Source: Arthrobacter sp. SO3
GTDB lineage: Bacteria; Actinomycetota; Actinomycetes; Actinomycetales; Micrococcaceae
NCBI RefSeq assembly: GCF_020532825.1
Contig: NZ_MQTS01000015.1
Span: forward strand, 1-64,000
Direction: 5' to 3'
DNA: 64,000 bases
Translations under genes and position numbers: made by a program
In this document: piece after piece, positions 1 through 8,726 of the stretch
How positions within the stretch are numbered: the stretch's first letter is position 1
How the letters are laid out: each line of letters begins with the position of its first letter
Notes under the pieces: generated by a model
Seen by the model: the letters and a program-made list of their open reading frames with translations, nothing else
The model's database searches: none
What the model was told of the DNA's origin: nothing

Positions 1-66
1 CAACAACGGCGCACCTCCGCGCGACATATGATCACGAGTGCCGTCCTGCACGGAGCAGAATCCAGT

Positions 67-85
67 TATCTCGATTATGGAGATA
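67..85. promoter_or_regulatory. Short inverted repeat before the hydrolase start
   Basis: TATCTC and GAGATA form perfect 6-bp arms around a 7-nt spacer. The repeat lies just upstream of the GTG start of the following gene, where an operator could sit. No regulator is visible nearby, so function is only inferred from position. Confidence 0.3.
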
Positions 86-95
86 TCATCGAGCT

Positions 96-1121
96 GTGAG
101 AAGCGCGATGCCGGAGGAGCCTGGCAACCATGAACCCGGAAGCCTTGGGCCGGCAGTCCTGAGATGGAGTGGCGTCCTCACTGCGGCGGCGCTGATCGTG
201 GTCCCGCTCTGGATGTTGTTGGGCAACAGCGCAGTCCTCGGCGGCCACCCGGCGTTGCCGGCCCTGTTGTTGACCGCCGGCGCACTGGCGCTTGTCTGGT
301 TGTTCATCCTGGCCAAGCACTCGACCCTGCTCAGGCGCTGGAGCCTCAACCTCCACCGGAGTTCGAACAATAACCGGAGGCCGCAGCGCAGTGTGACGCG
401 CTGGCAACTGGTCCGCGGCCTTGCGGGCCGGATTGTTGTGCTCGGTCTCGTCGCTGGCCTGGCATGGCTCAACCCCTTCCCCTACCAGCCCGGCGGCGCC
501 GACGGCCAGACCACCGGGACCGCCACCGAGGACGCCACCTCGATCACGCTCGCCCCGGAAGGGAAAGCCACGGCGGGTCTCGTCTTCTACCCCGGGGCGC
601 GGGTAGACGCGCGCGCCTACCGGGACATCCTGGGACCGCTCGTGAACGCGGGCCATCTGGTCGTCATCCTGAAAGCACCACTTGGCATACCGCTGCTGGA
701 CACCAGCCAGGCCCGCGGAGCCATGGACGGCCACCCCGATGTCACGGCATGGGCTGTCGGGGGCCACTCACTGGGAGGAGTGAGCGCATCTTCCTTCGCG
801 AAGTCGAACCCCGACGTCACCGGGCTTCTGCTCTTTGCTTCTTACCCCGCGGACAGCCTGGCGGATAGCGGTAATCTCTCGGTGCTGTCCATCTCAGGCT
901 CGAATGATGGCCTCACCACCCCGGACAAGATCGCTGCGTCGAAGTTGCTGCTCCCTCCGACCGCCAGCTTCGCAACTGTGCAAGGCGGGGTGCACGCGTT
1001 CTTCGGAGACTATGGTGAGCAACCCGGGGACGGCAACCCGGACGTCCCCCGCGACCAGGCCCAGCAGCAGATCGCTGCGGAATCAGTCCGCTTCATGGAC
1101 CGGCTCCGCAGCGCCGGCTGA
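96..1121 (+). CDS. Membrane-anchored alpha/beta hydrolase
   Basis: Predicted alpha/beta-hydrolase of the family-5 type (PF12695-like), substrate unknown. The N-terminal third has three hydrophobic stretches (about residues 24-42, 50-72 and 104-125), so the enzyme is probably anchored in the membrane with the catalytic domain following. The nucleophile elbow is GHSLGG with Ser225. Asp271 in SGSNDG and His300 in GGVHAFF are in the right order for the rest of the triad. The start used is GTG at 96; an in-frame ATG at 108 is an alternative. The gene stands alone between the window edge and a damaged gene, so context gives no hint of substrate. The fold call is firm, the physiological role unknown. 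Confidence 0.8.
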   Translation: MRSAMPEEPGNHEPGSLGPAVLRWSGVLTAAALIVVPLWMLLGNSAVLGGHPALPALLLTAGALALVWLFILAKHSTLLRRWSLNLHRSSNNNRRPQRSVTRWQLVRGLAGRIVVLGLVAGLAWLNPFPYQPGGADGQTTGTATEDATSITLAPEGKATAGLVFYPGARVDARAYRDILGPLVNAGHLVVILKAPLGIPLLDTSQARGAMDGHPDVTAWAVGGHSLGGVSASSFAKSNPDVTGLLLFASYPADSLADSGNLSVLSISGSNDGLTTPDKIAASKLLLPPTASFATVQGGVHAFFGDYGEQPGDGNPDVPRDQAQQQIAAESVRFMDRLRSAG

Positions 1122-1214
1122 CGGGCAGGCCGTCGCCCAAGGACACCCTCAGGGCGCCCGGATTCTGCCACGCTGGAAGCATCCAAAATCGCTCTGCGAA
1201 CGAGGCGGCACAGC

Positions 1215-1623
1215 ATGCTCAGCCGCTTCTACGTCAATCCCATCCTGCCTGCCCAGGACGCGACGGCGACGGCGACCGCGCCCGAGGTTCTATCCTGACG
1301 TTCTCGGCCTCGATCTGCTCACCGGCCCGACGGACGACCCTATGGTATTCGGCGCGGCCGACGGCTCAAGGATTGCCCTGAGTGAAATGCCGGACCGCAT
1401 CCCACCGCCCTATCCCGTGATCAGCTTCATGGTCACCGGCATCGAGGAAGTCGTGGAAGCGCTCAAATCCCGGGACGCCACGTTCCAGCCGCCGGCGCCG
1501 GCCAGCTTCGCCGGAGCGCAGGGGACGGCCGTCGGGGACGTCATGGACTTCGGCCAGGCCAAATCCGCGTTCCTGAAAGACACGGAAGGCAATCTGATCG
1601 CGCTCAACAAATTCGTCGGCTGA
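1215..1623 (+). pseudogene. VOC (glyoxalase/bleomycin-resistance) family gene with a frameshift
   Basis: An ATG at 1215 opens a typical VOC N-terminus (MLSRFYVNPILPAQD) that runs to a TGA at 1296. The rest of the domain continues in another frame from about 1285 (RFYPDVLGLDLL) to the stop at 1623 and ends in the usual DTEGNLIALN strand. Both halves match what one VOC protein of about 135 residues would contain, so a small indel has split the gene. The break falls in a CGACGG-rich run (1258-1275) that is prone to slippage or to sequencing error. VOC enzymes bind a metal and act on small electrophiles or dioxygenase substrates. If the shift is real the gene is dead; if it is an assembly error it is an ordinary VOC gene. 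Confidence 0.7.
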
Positions 1624-1754
1624 GTGGCCCAGACCAACGCGGCGGCGTCCCAGCTGCACCGCCGGACCGACGCCCGGCCGACGCCGGGCCGACGCCTCCG
1701 CCGGCAGTGTGGAGGGCAGACGGAGGGCAGGGTGGATCTCCGCAACCTCCCCCG

Positions 1755-3659
1755 CTAACGCCCCGCGGCGTATCCCTGCGCACCGCGGGGATTTGCCGCC
1801 GCCTGCAGGACTCCCGTCGCCGGATCCCGCACCACCGCAGACAAGCGTCCCAGCGTCCAACCGCCTGCCCTGGTGACGACGTGACCGCGGCGCTCGAGGC
1901 CCGCAATGACGTCCTCCCCCAGCCGGTCCTCCACTACCGCCCCGCCGGGCTCCCAGGTGCGCGGCCAGAACGAACCTGGCATCGACGTCGTATGGAACGT
2001 GGGGGCGTCGACGGCCTGCTGCGGCGTGTAGCCGCCGACGATCGTGCGCAGAAGGTACGGCAGCTGCCATTGATCCTGTTGGTCGCCGCCCGGCGAACCC
2101 AACGCGGTCACGGCCTTGCCGTCCCGCAGCACGAGGGTGGGTGTCAGGGTGGTGCGGGGCCGCTTCCCTGGGGTCAGGGTGGACGGTGTCCCCGGTTCTA
2201 GCCAGGTCATCTGCAGCCGGGTGCCGAGACAGAAGCCAAGCTCCAGGATAGCGGGCGAGGACTGCAGCCAGCCGCCCGACGGCGTGGCCGAAACCATGTT
2301 GCCCCAGCGGTCCACGACGTCGATGTGGCAGGTGTCGCCGCGGGTTTCCCCACTCGGCGCCACGGTGGGCTCCCCCACCCCGAGGCCGCCGGCTCCCGCT
2401 CCCGCTCCGGCTCCCGGGCCCGCAAGAGCCGGCGGCGTGTAGTGGGTGCGCAGCGGCGGCACGTACGGCTCACGGCCGGGAACCGTACCGGGACGGAAGT
2501 CGTGCGAGGCCCGCTCGCCGATCAGCGCTCGGCGGCCGGCGCAGTAGTCGGCGGAGAGCAGATACTCCAGCGGCACATCGGTGTCTCCGTAGTACCCCTC
2601 CCGGTCCGCGAGCGCCAGCTTCTGGGCCTCCAGGATGGTGTGCGCCCCGAGCTCGGTGGACGGGTCGAGGTACCGGTCATCGAACCCCTCGAGAATGGCG
2701 AGCGTCTGAAGCAGCGCCGGGCCCTGACCCCATGGCCCCGTCTTGGCGATCGTGTGTCCCCGGAACTCCACCGTGGCTGCCGGCTCGTACCCGGCCTGGA
2801 ATCCCGCGAGGTCCTCCAGTGCCAGGACCCCGCGGTGGTCCGTGCCGGAGGAATGCCGGTGCGGGGTCTGGACGGACTCCACCATGGCCTTGGCCACGAA
2901 ACCCTCGCGCCATTCCCGGCGCGCGGCATCAATCCGGGTAACGCGGGTGCCGTTCCCCGCCTGCTCAACCGGACCGGCTGTCCCGGCGTCGACCAGGCGT
3001 TGCAGCGTCCGGGCATATGCAGGGTTCCGGACCAGCTCCCCTTCGGCCGGAACCCGGCCGCCGGGCATCCAGAGGTCGGCCGAGGTCGGCCAGTGCGTCT
3101 GGAACAGTTCAGCCACGGCGGCAATTGTCGTCCCGACCCTGCCCAGCATCGGGTGCCCGTCCCGGGCGTAGCCGATCGCGAATTCCAGCACCTCGCGCAG
3201 TTCCCACGTCCCGTGGTCGCGCAACAGCAGGAGCCAGGCGTCGACGGCGGCGGGCACCGCGGCGGCCAGGGCACCCGAGCCCGGCACCAGTTCGAGGCCT
3301 TCGGCGAGATAGTGCTCCGGAGTGGCTCCGGCCGGGGCCGGGCCCTGGCCCATCAGCACGACGGGTTTGCCGGGTTCCTCCGCGGTGGCGAAGACGCCGG
3401 TCATGTCCCCGCCCGGACCGTTCAGGTGCGGCTCCACTAAATGCAGCACGAAAGCTCCGGCCGTTGCGGCGTCGAACGCGTTACCGCAGCGTTCCAGCAC
3501 CGCCTGGGCAGCCGCCGTCGCGAGCCAGTGCGTGGAGGCGCTCATCCCAAAGGTGCCCTGCAGCGTGGGGCGGGTGGTGAACGCGTCCGGGCGGGTGAAC
3601 GCCACCGGGCCGGCCTGCGCGGAAACCACGATCTTTTCAGCGGTCACGGGCTCAGCCAA
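1755..3659 (-). CDS. Gamma-glutamyltransferase family protein
   Basis: Ntn-hydrolase of the gamma-glutamyltransferase family, which cleaves or transfers gamma-glutamyl groups (for example from glutathione) after self-cleavage into two subunits. At 634 residues it is of family size. The nucleophile is predicted as Thr443 in DTCHIDVVD, which corresponds to the TTH-x-SVVD motif that begins the small subunit; the second Thr is Cys here. A PGGDQQDQ segment fits the conserved glycine loop. No clear signal peptide is seen, so it may act in the cytoplasm. A Gly/Ala/Pro-rich insertion of about 15 residues lies just before the cleavage site. The TTG start at 3659 overlaps the stop of the upstream small gene by 8 nt, which suggests translational coupling to the transporter pair. 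GTG at 3647 is another possible start. Confidence 0.85.
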   Translation of the reverse strand: MAEPVTAEKIVVSAQAGPVAFTRPDAFTTRPTLQGTFGMSASTHWLATAAAQAVLERCGNAFDAATAGAFVLHLVEPHLNGPGGDMTGVFATAEEPGKPVVLMGQGPAPAGATPEHYLAEGLELVPGSGALAAAVPAAVDAWLLLLRDHGTWELREVLEFAIGYARDGHPMLGRVGTTIAAVAELFQTHWPTSADLWMPGGRVPAEGELVRNPAYARTLQRLVDAGTAGPVEQAGNGTRVTRIDAARREWREGFVAKAMVESVQTPHRHSSGTDHRGVLALEDLAGFQAGYEPAATVEFRGHTIAKTGPWGQGPALLQTLAILEGFDDRYLDPSTELGAHTILEAQKLALADREGYYGDTDVPLEYLLSADYCAGRRALIGERASHDFRPGTVPGREPYVPPLRTHYTPPALAGPGAGAGAGAGGLGVGEPTVAPSGETRGDTCHIDVVDRWGNMVSATPSGGWLQSSPAILELGFCLGTRLQMTWLEPGTPSTLTPGKRPRTTLTPTLVLRDGKAVTALGSPGGDQQDQWQLPYLLRTIVGGYTPQQAVDAPTFHTTSMPGSFWPRTWEPGGAVVEDRLGEDVIAGLERRGHVVTRAGGWTLGRLSAVVRDPATGVLQAAANPRGAQGYAAGR

Positions 3660-3780
3660 ACAGGGCCGCCACCCGGGTGAGGGTTTCGTATACGCCGTAT
3701 CCCAGCGGAACCCCGACGAGCGCCCAGGCGATCACCAGTTTCCCGGTCGACGGATTGACCGATGTCTGTGCAGTGCTCAT
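3652..3780 (-). CDS. Small subunit of the adjacent OFA-type MFS transporter
   Basis: A 42-residue protein with one hydrophobic segment (about residues 14-34, LVIAWALVGVPLGYGVY). Tiny proteins like this are found next to OFA-family MFS carriers and are named MFS transporter small subunits in genome annotation; their mechanism is not established as far as I know. It starts one base downstream of the transporter stop and ends inside the start of the gamma-glutamyltransferase gene. The three genes therefore form one tightly packed operon. The ATG has the position and phase expected from this packing. The gene is easily missed because of its length. Confidence 0.75.
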   Translation of the reverse strand: MSTAQTSVNPSTGKLVIAWALVGVPLGYGVYETLTRVAALFG

Positions 3781-3781
3781 T

Positions 3782-5176
3782 TTAGGCCTCCAGGGCGGAT
3801 TCTTCGGACCGAACACGGTCCGGGCGGGGTTCGTGGAACCTAGCATCGACCGGGTTGACCAGCAGGTTGGCCACAAAGCCGATCACCAGCAGCCCCACCA
3901 TGGTCAGCAGGGCCGGCTGGTAGGACGCAGCGGTCAGCTGGCCCGGCTTGCCCTGGGCATCCAGGAATGCGTTGACGATCAGCGGCCCGGCGATGCCAGC
4001 AGCGGACCAGGCCGTCAGGAGCCGGCCGTGGATGGCTCCGACCTGGAAGGTGCCGAAGAGGTCGCGCAGGTAGGCGGGGGCGGTCGAGAAGCCGCCGCCG
4101 TAGAAGGAGATGATGATGAACGCGAGCGCCACGTAGAGGAACGTGCTGGTGGAGCCGGCCAGTGCCAGCACGGCGTAGAGCACGGCGCCGACGCCGAGGT
4201 ACATCATGTAGATGCGCTTGCGGCCGGTGACATCCGAGGTGGCAGACCAGGCGAAGCGGCCGGACATGTTGCCGATCGAGAGCAGACCGACGAAGCCGGC
4301 GGCGACGGCGGCGCTGACCAGGGACACGCCGTCGGACTGGCGGAAGAAGTCCTGGATCATCGGCGCGGCCTGTTCGAGGATGCCGATGCCAGCGGTGACG
4401 TTGCAGAACAGGGCGACCCAGACAAGCCAGAACTGCCTGGTCTTGACGGCGTTCTTGGCGGAGACGTTGTCGGTAGTGACGAGGGTGGCGGCCTTGACCT
4501 TGGAGGGGTCGAAGCCCGCCGGCTTCCAGCCATCGGCCGGGACCTTGATGGTGAACGCGCCAAACATCATGTAGGCGAGGTACAAGACTGCGAGGGTCAG
4601 GAAGAGCTTGCCGACGGAGTCGCCGCTGGCGATCCAGCCCTTGGCGCCGGAGTTGGGGTCGTACATTTTCAGCAGCGCGGTGGAGACCGGGCTGGCGATC
4701 AGGGCGCCGCCGCCGAAGCCCATGATGGCCATACCGGTCGCGAGGCCCGGGCGGTCGGGGAACCATTTGATCAGGGTGGAGACCGGCGAGATGTAGCCGA
4801 TGCCCAGGCCAATGCCGCCGATGAAGCCGTACCCCAGGTAGACGAGCCAGAGTTGGCTGCTGAAGATGCCGAGCGAACCGATCAAGAAGCCGCTGGCCCA
4901 GAACACCGCCGAGGTGAACATCGCCTTGCGCGGGCCGTTCTTGTCCACCCATGTGCCCATGATGGCGGCCGAGAGGCCCAGCATCACGATGGCGATCGAG
5001 AAGATCACGCCGATCTCAGTCAGGCTGGCGCCGAAGTGCTTCACCAGCGCCGTCTTGTAGACACTCGTCGCATACGCCTGGCCGATGCACAGGTGCACGG
5101 CGAGCGCTGCGGGCGGCACCAGCCACCGGTTGAATCCCGGTGGGGCGATCGTTCGTTCGCGGTCCAGCCAGCCCAT
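3782..5176 (-). CDS. OFA-family MFS transporter
   Basis: A 464-residue major facilitator with about twelve hydrophobic helices. It resembles the oxalate/formate antiporter (OFA) family in the N-terminal WLVPPAALAVHLCIGQAYATSV segment and in the GIGLGIGYISPVSTLIKWFPDRPGLATG loop region that follows helix four. OFA carriers move small carboxylates across the cytoplasmic membrane; the actual substrate here cannot be read from sequence. It is followed at once by its 42-residue partner gene and then by the gamma-glutamyltransferase gene. This raises the possibility that the carried acid is related to gamma-glutamyl chemistry, but that link is inference only. A GGAGCAAC-type ribosome site precedes the ATG at 5176. 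Confidence 0.85.
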   Translation of the reverse strand: MGWLDRERTIAPPGFNRWLVPPAALAVHLCIGQAYATSVYKTALVKHFGASLTEIGVIFSIAIVMLGLSAAIMGTWVDKNGPRKAMFTSAVFWASGFLIGSLGIFSSQLWLVYLGYGFIGGIGLGIGYISPVSTLIKWFPDRPGLATGMAIMGFGGGALIASPVSTALLKMYDPNSGAKGWIASGDSVGKLFLTLAVLYLAYMMFGAFTIKVPADGWKPAGFDPSKVKAATLVTTDNVSAKNAVKTRQFWLVWVALFCNVTAGIGILEQAAPMIQDFFRQSDGVSLVSAAVAAGFVGLLSIGNMSGRFAWSATSDVTGRKRIYMMYLGVGAVLYAVLALAGSTSTFLYVALAFIIISFYGGGFSTAPAYLRDLFGTFQVGAIHGRLLTAWSAAGIAGPLIVNAFLDAQGKPGQLTAASYQPALLTMVGLLVIGFVANLLVNPVDARFHEPRPDRVRSEESALEA

Positions 5177-5334
5177 AGTTGCTCCCCTTGCTTGTCAAAG
5201 ACGTCGGTGTCCCGGCGGCATAGAGGCGAACGGCCCCCAATACGGGCCGTTGCCTTCGGCAATCATGGTGCAGATCATCAGCAAACGTACTACTCGTGCG
5301 CCGAGTGGTAGGTATTCCGCGATGAGCGGTCGGG

Positions 5335-7806
5335 CTACTTTCCGAGTCCGGCTTTCCGCAGGGCCTCGGCCATCGCGGTGTTGGACGGCGGCGGGACTGG
5401 CGTGGACTTCTGCGGCTGCCTGGCCGGAGCCTGCCGCGCGGGGGCGGGAGCCCGCCGCCCGGGAGCCGGGGTCTGCCGCTCGGGGGCCGCACGTCCGCCG
5501 GCGGCGGCCGGTTCGTCGTCGAGCCGCAGCGTCAGCGAGATCCGCTTCCGTTCCGGATCGGCCTCCAGCACCTTGACCCGCACCACCTGGCCGGATTTGA
5601 CCACTTCACGCGGATCGGACACGAAGCGGTTGGCCAGTGCGGAGACGTGCACCAGACCATCCTGGTGCACGCCGACATCGACAAACGCGCCGAACGCCGC
5701 GACGTTGGTGACGGTCCCTTCCAGCACCATCCCGGGCCTGAGCTCCGAGATCTTCTCGATGCCCTCCGAGAACGTCGCCGCCGTGAAGGCCGGACGCGGG
5801 TCCCGGCCGGGCTTCTCCAGCTCGGCGATGATGTCCAGCACCGTGGGCAGGCCGAAGGAGCCGTCGACGAAGTCCTGCGGGTTCAAGGTCGCGTAGCTCC
5901 CCGCGGCCGGCCCCTTCCCCCCGGCTGCGGCTTTGATTTTCCGCGCCACCGGGTACGCCTCCGGGTGCACGCTGGAGGCATCCAGCGGCTCCGCTCCCCC
6001 GGTGATCCGCAGGAAGCCGGCGCACTGTTCGAACGCCTTGGCACCGAGCCGCGGCACCTTCTTCAGCTCGCTGCGTTTGCGGAACGGGCCGTGCTCGTTC
6101 CGGTAGGCGACGATGTTCTCGCTCAGCAGCGGCCCGACGCCGGCGACCCGGCTCAGCAGCGCCGGGGAGGCGGTGTTGACGTCCACGCCGACAGCGTTCA
6201 CGCAGTCCTCGACGACGGCATCGAGGCTGCGGTCCAGCTTGGCGGCGGTGACGTCGTGCTGGTACTGCCCGACGCCGATCGACTTCGGCTCGATTTTCAC
6301 CAGCTCCGCGAGCGGGTCCTGCAGCCGCCGTGCGATGGACACCGCCCCGCGCAGGGACACGTCCATGCCGGGCAGCTCCGCAGCGGCCAGCGCCGAAGCC
6401 GAATAAACCGAGGCGCCGGCCTCCGACACCACGATCTTCTGCGGTTTGGCATTCTGGCTTGCCGGGTCCGCGCCCGCGAGCTGCTTGAGCAACTCCGCGG
6501 CGAGCTTGTCCGTCTCCCTCGAGGCGGTGCCGTTGCCGATGGCCACGAGTTCGACGGCGTGCTTCCGGGCCAGGCTCACGAGCGTCCGCAGCGCGTCGTC
6601 CCATTTCCGGGCCGGGGCGTGCGGGTAGATCGTGTCGGTCGCAACGACCTTGCCGGTGCCGTCCACGACCGCGATCTTCACCCCGGTGCGCAGCCCGGGG
6701 TCCAGGCCCAGGGTGGCGCGGTTCCCGGCCGGCGCTGCCAGCAGCACGTCGCGCAGGTTGGCGGCGAAGACCCGCACGGCTTCGTCCTCGGCGGCGGCGA
6801 ACATTCGGCTTCGCAGGTCGGCCGTGAGCCGGGCGAGCACCCGGGAGCGCCAGGCGAGCTGGGCGGTCTGCACCAGCCAGGCGTCGGCGGGCCGGCCGCG
6901 GTCGGCAACGCCGAGGAACCGGGCCACGGCGGCTTCGTAGCGGCCGCGCGCGGCGGTGAGGGCGGCGTCGTCGGTCGGTTCGGCCTCGGCGAGGTCGAGC
7001 TCCAGGACCCCGTCCTTTTCGCCGCGCAACAGCGCCAGGACGCGGTGCGAGGGCATCGCCGACGGTTGCTGGGAGAACTCGAAATAGTCCTTGAATTTCT
7101 GTCCCTCGGCGTCCTTGCCCTTCTTCACGCGGGACACCATCCGGCCCTGTGTCCAGAGCCGCTCCCGCAGCGTGGCGGCCAGGTCGGCGTCCTGGGCGAC
7201 GCGTTCCACCAGGATGGAGCGGGCGCCGGCGAGGGCCGCGGCGGCGTCGTCAATGGAGTGCTCGGCGCTGAGGTATCGGGCGGCTTCGCGTTCGGGATGC
7301 AGCTCGGGCCGCTTCAGCAGGGCATCGGCGAGCGGTTCCAGCCCGGCCTCGCGGGCGATCTGCGCTTTGGTCCGCCGCTTGGTCTTGAACGGCAGGTAGA
7401 TGTCCTCCAGCCGCGACTTGGTGTCGGCGCCGACGACGGCGGCCTGCAGTTCCGCGGTCAGTGCACCCTGCGCGGCGATTGCTTCGAGGATGGTCCGTCG
7501 GCGGTCCTCGAGCTCGCGCAGGTAGCGCAGCCGCTCCTCCAGGTCGCGAAGCTGGGTGTCATCGAGCGTCCCGGTGGCTTCTTTGCGGTACCGGGCGATG
7601 AACGGCACCGTGGACCCGGCGTCGAGCAGGTCCACGGCGGCTTTCACTTGCCAGGTCTGGACGCCGAGTTCGCCGGCGATCTGCGCGGCGATGCCGGACT
7701 CCTGGGTCTGCGGGACCCGGGACTGCGGGGCCTGGGACTTGGCGGAAGGAGTCCGGGGCGGCGGTGCGGAAGCTGAACTGGCGGGGCGCTGCGGGAGTTG
7801 GGTCAC
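5335..7806 (-). CDS. tex: Tex-family RNA-binding transcription accessory protein
   Basis: Tex is a cytoplasmic nucleic-acid-binding protein with a role in transcription. The 823-residue product has the expected order: an N-terminal Tex helical region (about 40-230), a YqgF-like RNase H fold carrying LGLDPGLRTGVKIAVVDGTG, helix-hairpin-helix motifs (NTASPALLSRVAGVGPLLSENIV) and an S1 RNA-binding domain at about 690-762 (GTVTNVAAFGAFVDVGVHQDG). The last 60 residues are a Pro/Ala/Arg/Gln-rich tail, and the first 35 are also low in complexity; such tails are common in high-GC actinobacteria. The start is GTG at 7806 with a weak ribosome site. It begins 23 nt beyond the SOUL gene on the same strand and may be co-transcribed with it. 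Domain assignment is secure. Confidence 0.95.
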   Translation of the reverse strand: MTQLPQRPASSASAPPPRTPSAKSQAPQSRVPQTQESGIAAQIAGELGVQTWQVKAAVDLLDAGSTVPFIARYRKEATGTLDDTQLRDLEERLRYLRELEDRRRTILEAIAAQGALTAELQAAVVGADTKSRLEDIYLPFKTKRRTKAQIAREAGLEPLADALLKRPELHPEREAARYLSAEHSIDDAAAALAGARSILVERVAQDADLAATLRERLWTQGRMVSRVKKGKDAEGQKFKDYFEFSQQPSAMPSHRVLALLRGEKDGVLELDLAEAEPTDDAALTAARGRYEAAVARFLGVADRGRPADAWLVQTAQLAWRSRVLARLTADLRSRMFAAAEDEAVRVFAANLRDVLLAAPAGNRATLGLDPGLRTGVKIAVVDGTGKVVATDTIYPHAPARKWDDALRTLVSLARKHAVELVAIGNGTASRETDKLAAELLKQLAGADPASQNAKPQKIVVSEAGASVYSASALAAAELPGMDVSLRGAVSIARRLQDPLAELVKIEPKSIGVGQYQHDVTAAKLDRSLDAVVEDCVNAVGVDVNTASPALLSRVAGVGPLLSENIVAYRNEHGPFRKRSELKKVPRLGAKAFEQCAGFLRITGGAEPLDASSVHPEAYPVARKIKAAAGGKGPAAGSYATLNPQDFVDGSFGLPTVLDIIAELEKPGRDPRPAFTAATFSEGIEKISELRPGMVLEGTVTNVAAFGAFVDVGVHQDGLVHVSALANRFVSDPREVVKSGQVVRVKVLEADPERKRISLTLRLDDEPAAAGGRAAPERQTPAPGRRAPAPARQAPARQPQKSTPVPPPSNTAMAEALRKAGLGK

Positions 7807-7829
7807 CGTGCCATTTTGCCTTACCGGGG

Positions 7830-8435
7830 TCAGGGGCCGGGCGCACCCGAGGGTGGAGCAGGCTCCTGGACGTCCTGGACAACCTCATTGCGGCGCAGGA
7901 ACCACGGTTTGAACGGCGGATCAAAACGGGCGAATCGTGGCGGACCCGCGGGTTTTAGCCCGGCCAGCACCAGTGCCGCCTGGAGGCCCTCGTTGCGCCG
8001 TTCGAAGGCAGCTTCCGAGCCGCTGCCCGAGAACTGCAGAACAGCCGCCAGGGACCCGGGGATGGTCCGGATCTTGACCTGGGGGTCCGCCGGGACCGGG
8101 GCCGTCTTCGCCGTCAACCCTGCGGGGAGCACAAAGGCGACCACAAAATCAGCGGTCCCTTCGCTTCCCGGCAGCGGGCCGCTCTGGAGCACCGGGGCAG
8201 TCATCGCCAGCTTCTGCGGCGGACCCAACTCCTGGATCACCGGGGCCGTCATTGCTAGCTTCTGACGGGCGTTGTTGCTGCCGCTGATGTAGTTGAACAG
8301 GTGCCGGAAGGCAGCATTCCCCGCGCGGTCAAACGTCGCGTTGACCTGTATTTCGGCCACAACATACGCGGGATAGTGGCGCAGCTCGAAGTGCGCGAAG
8401 CGCTGGACCAGCTCATAGGGTTGCTGTTCGGTCAT
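7830..8435 (-). CDS. SOUL heme-binding family protein
   Basis: A 201-residue protein of the SOUL/HBP family. The typical pattern is seen: YELVQRFAHFELRHYPAYVVAE at the N-terminus, then FRHLFNYISGSN, and two copies of the KLAMTAPV strand about 17 residues apart. SOUL proteins bind heme or related tetrapyrroles in animals and plants; bacterial roles are mostly untested. No signal peptide is visible. The Pro/Gly-rich C-terminus is less conserved. The ATG at 8435 lies about 55 nt from a 7-bp tandem repeat that separates it from a divergent nuclease-helicase gene, so variation in that repeat could affect its promoter. The Tex gene follows on the same strand. Confidence 0.88.
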   Translation of the reverse strand: MTEQQPYELVQRFAHFELRHYPAYVVAEIQVNATFDRAGNAAFRHLFNYISGSNNARQKLAMTAPVIQELGPPQKLAMTAPVLQSGPLPGSEGTADFVVAFVLPAGLTAKTAPVPADPQVKIRTIPGSLAAVLQFSGSGSEAAFERRNEGLQAALVLAGLKPAGPPRFARFDPPFKPWFLRRNEVVQDVQEPAPPSGAPGP

Positions 8436-8489
8436 AGTCCTCAGACCCTACGCCGATCCGGCGACGGGAACCAGCGGTATCCTGCCCGG

Positions 8490-8615
8490 TTCCTGGTTCC
8501 TGGTTCCTGCTTCCTGCTTCCTGGTTCCTGCTTCCTGCTTCCTGGTTCCTGGTTCCTGGTTCCTGGTTACTGGTTCCTGGTTCCTGGTTACTGGTTCCTG
8601 GTTCCTGGTTCCTGC
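8490..8615. repeat. Heptanucleotide tandem repeat, 18 units of TTCCTGG type
   Basis: Eighteen uninterrupted 7-bp units run from 8490 to 8615. Most are TTCCTGG; units 3, 4, 6, 7 and 18 are TTCCTGC, and units 12 and 15 are TTACTGG. A 21-bp higher order is visible: units 2-4 and 5-7 share the G-C-C pattern, and units 10-12 and 13-15 share the TTACTGG-ending pattern. This points to growth by duplication of three-unit blocks. The array sits in the divergent promoter region between the SOUL gene and the nuclease-helicase gene. The unit is not a multiple of three, yet every frame stays open through it, which creates meaningless long reading frames. Confidence 0.97.
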
Positions 8616-8726
8616 TTGATTGTCAGAGCGCTTTGATAGTTTGAAGAACAGAGGGTCAGGCTGCGCTGCCGGCAAGTCTTTGGCTGCAGGCCGATACATG
8701 CGCAGCGAATCGACATCGGGGGCACA

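Noticed and set aside
5647-7776. Long plus-strand open frame opposite tex (709 codons)
   Set aside because: High-GC codon usage on the minus strand leaves the antisense frame open. The product has no recognisable domain and is rich in Gly, Arg and His.
8490-8615. Protein-coding repeat (for example seven-residue repeats on the minus strand)
   Set aside because: A 7-bp unit keeps all frames open, so long frames through it are expected by construction. No start, ribosome site or known domain supports a gene.
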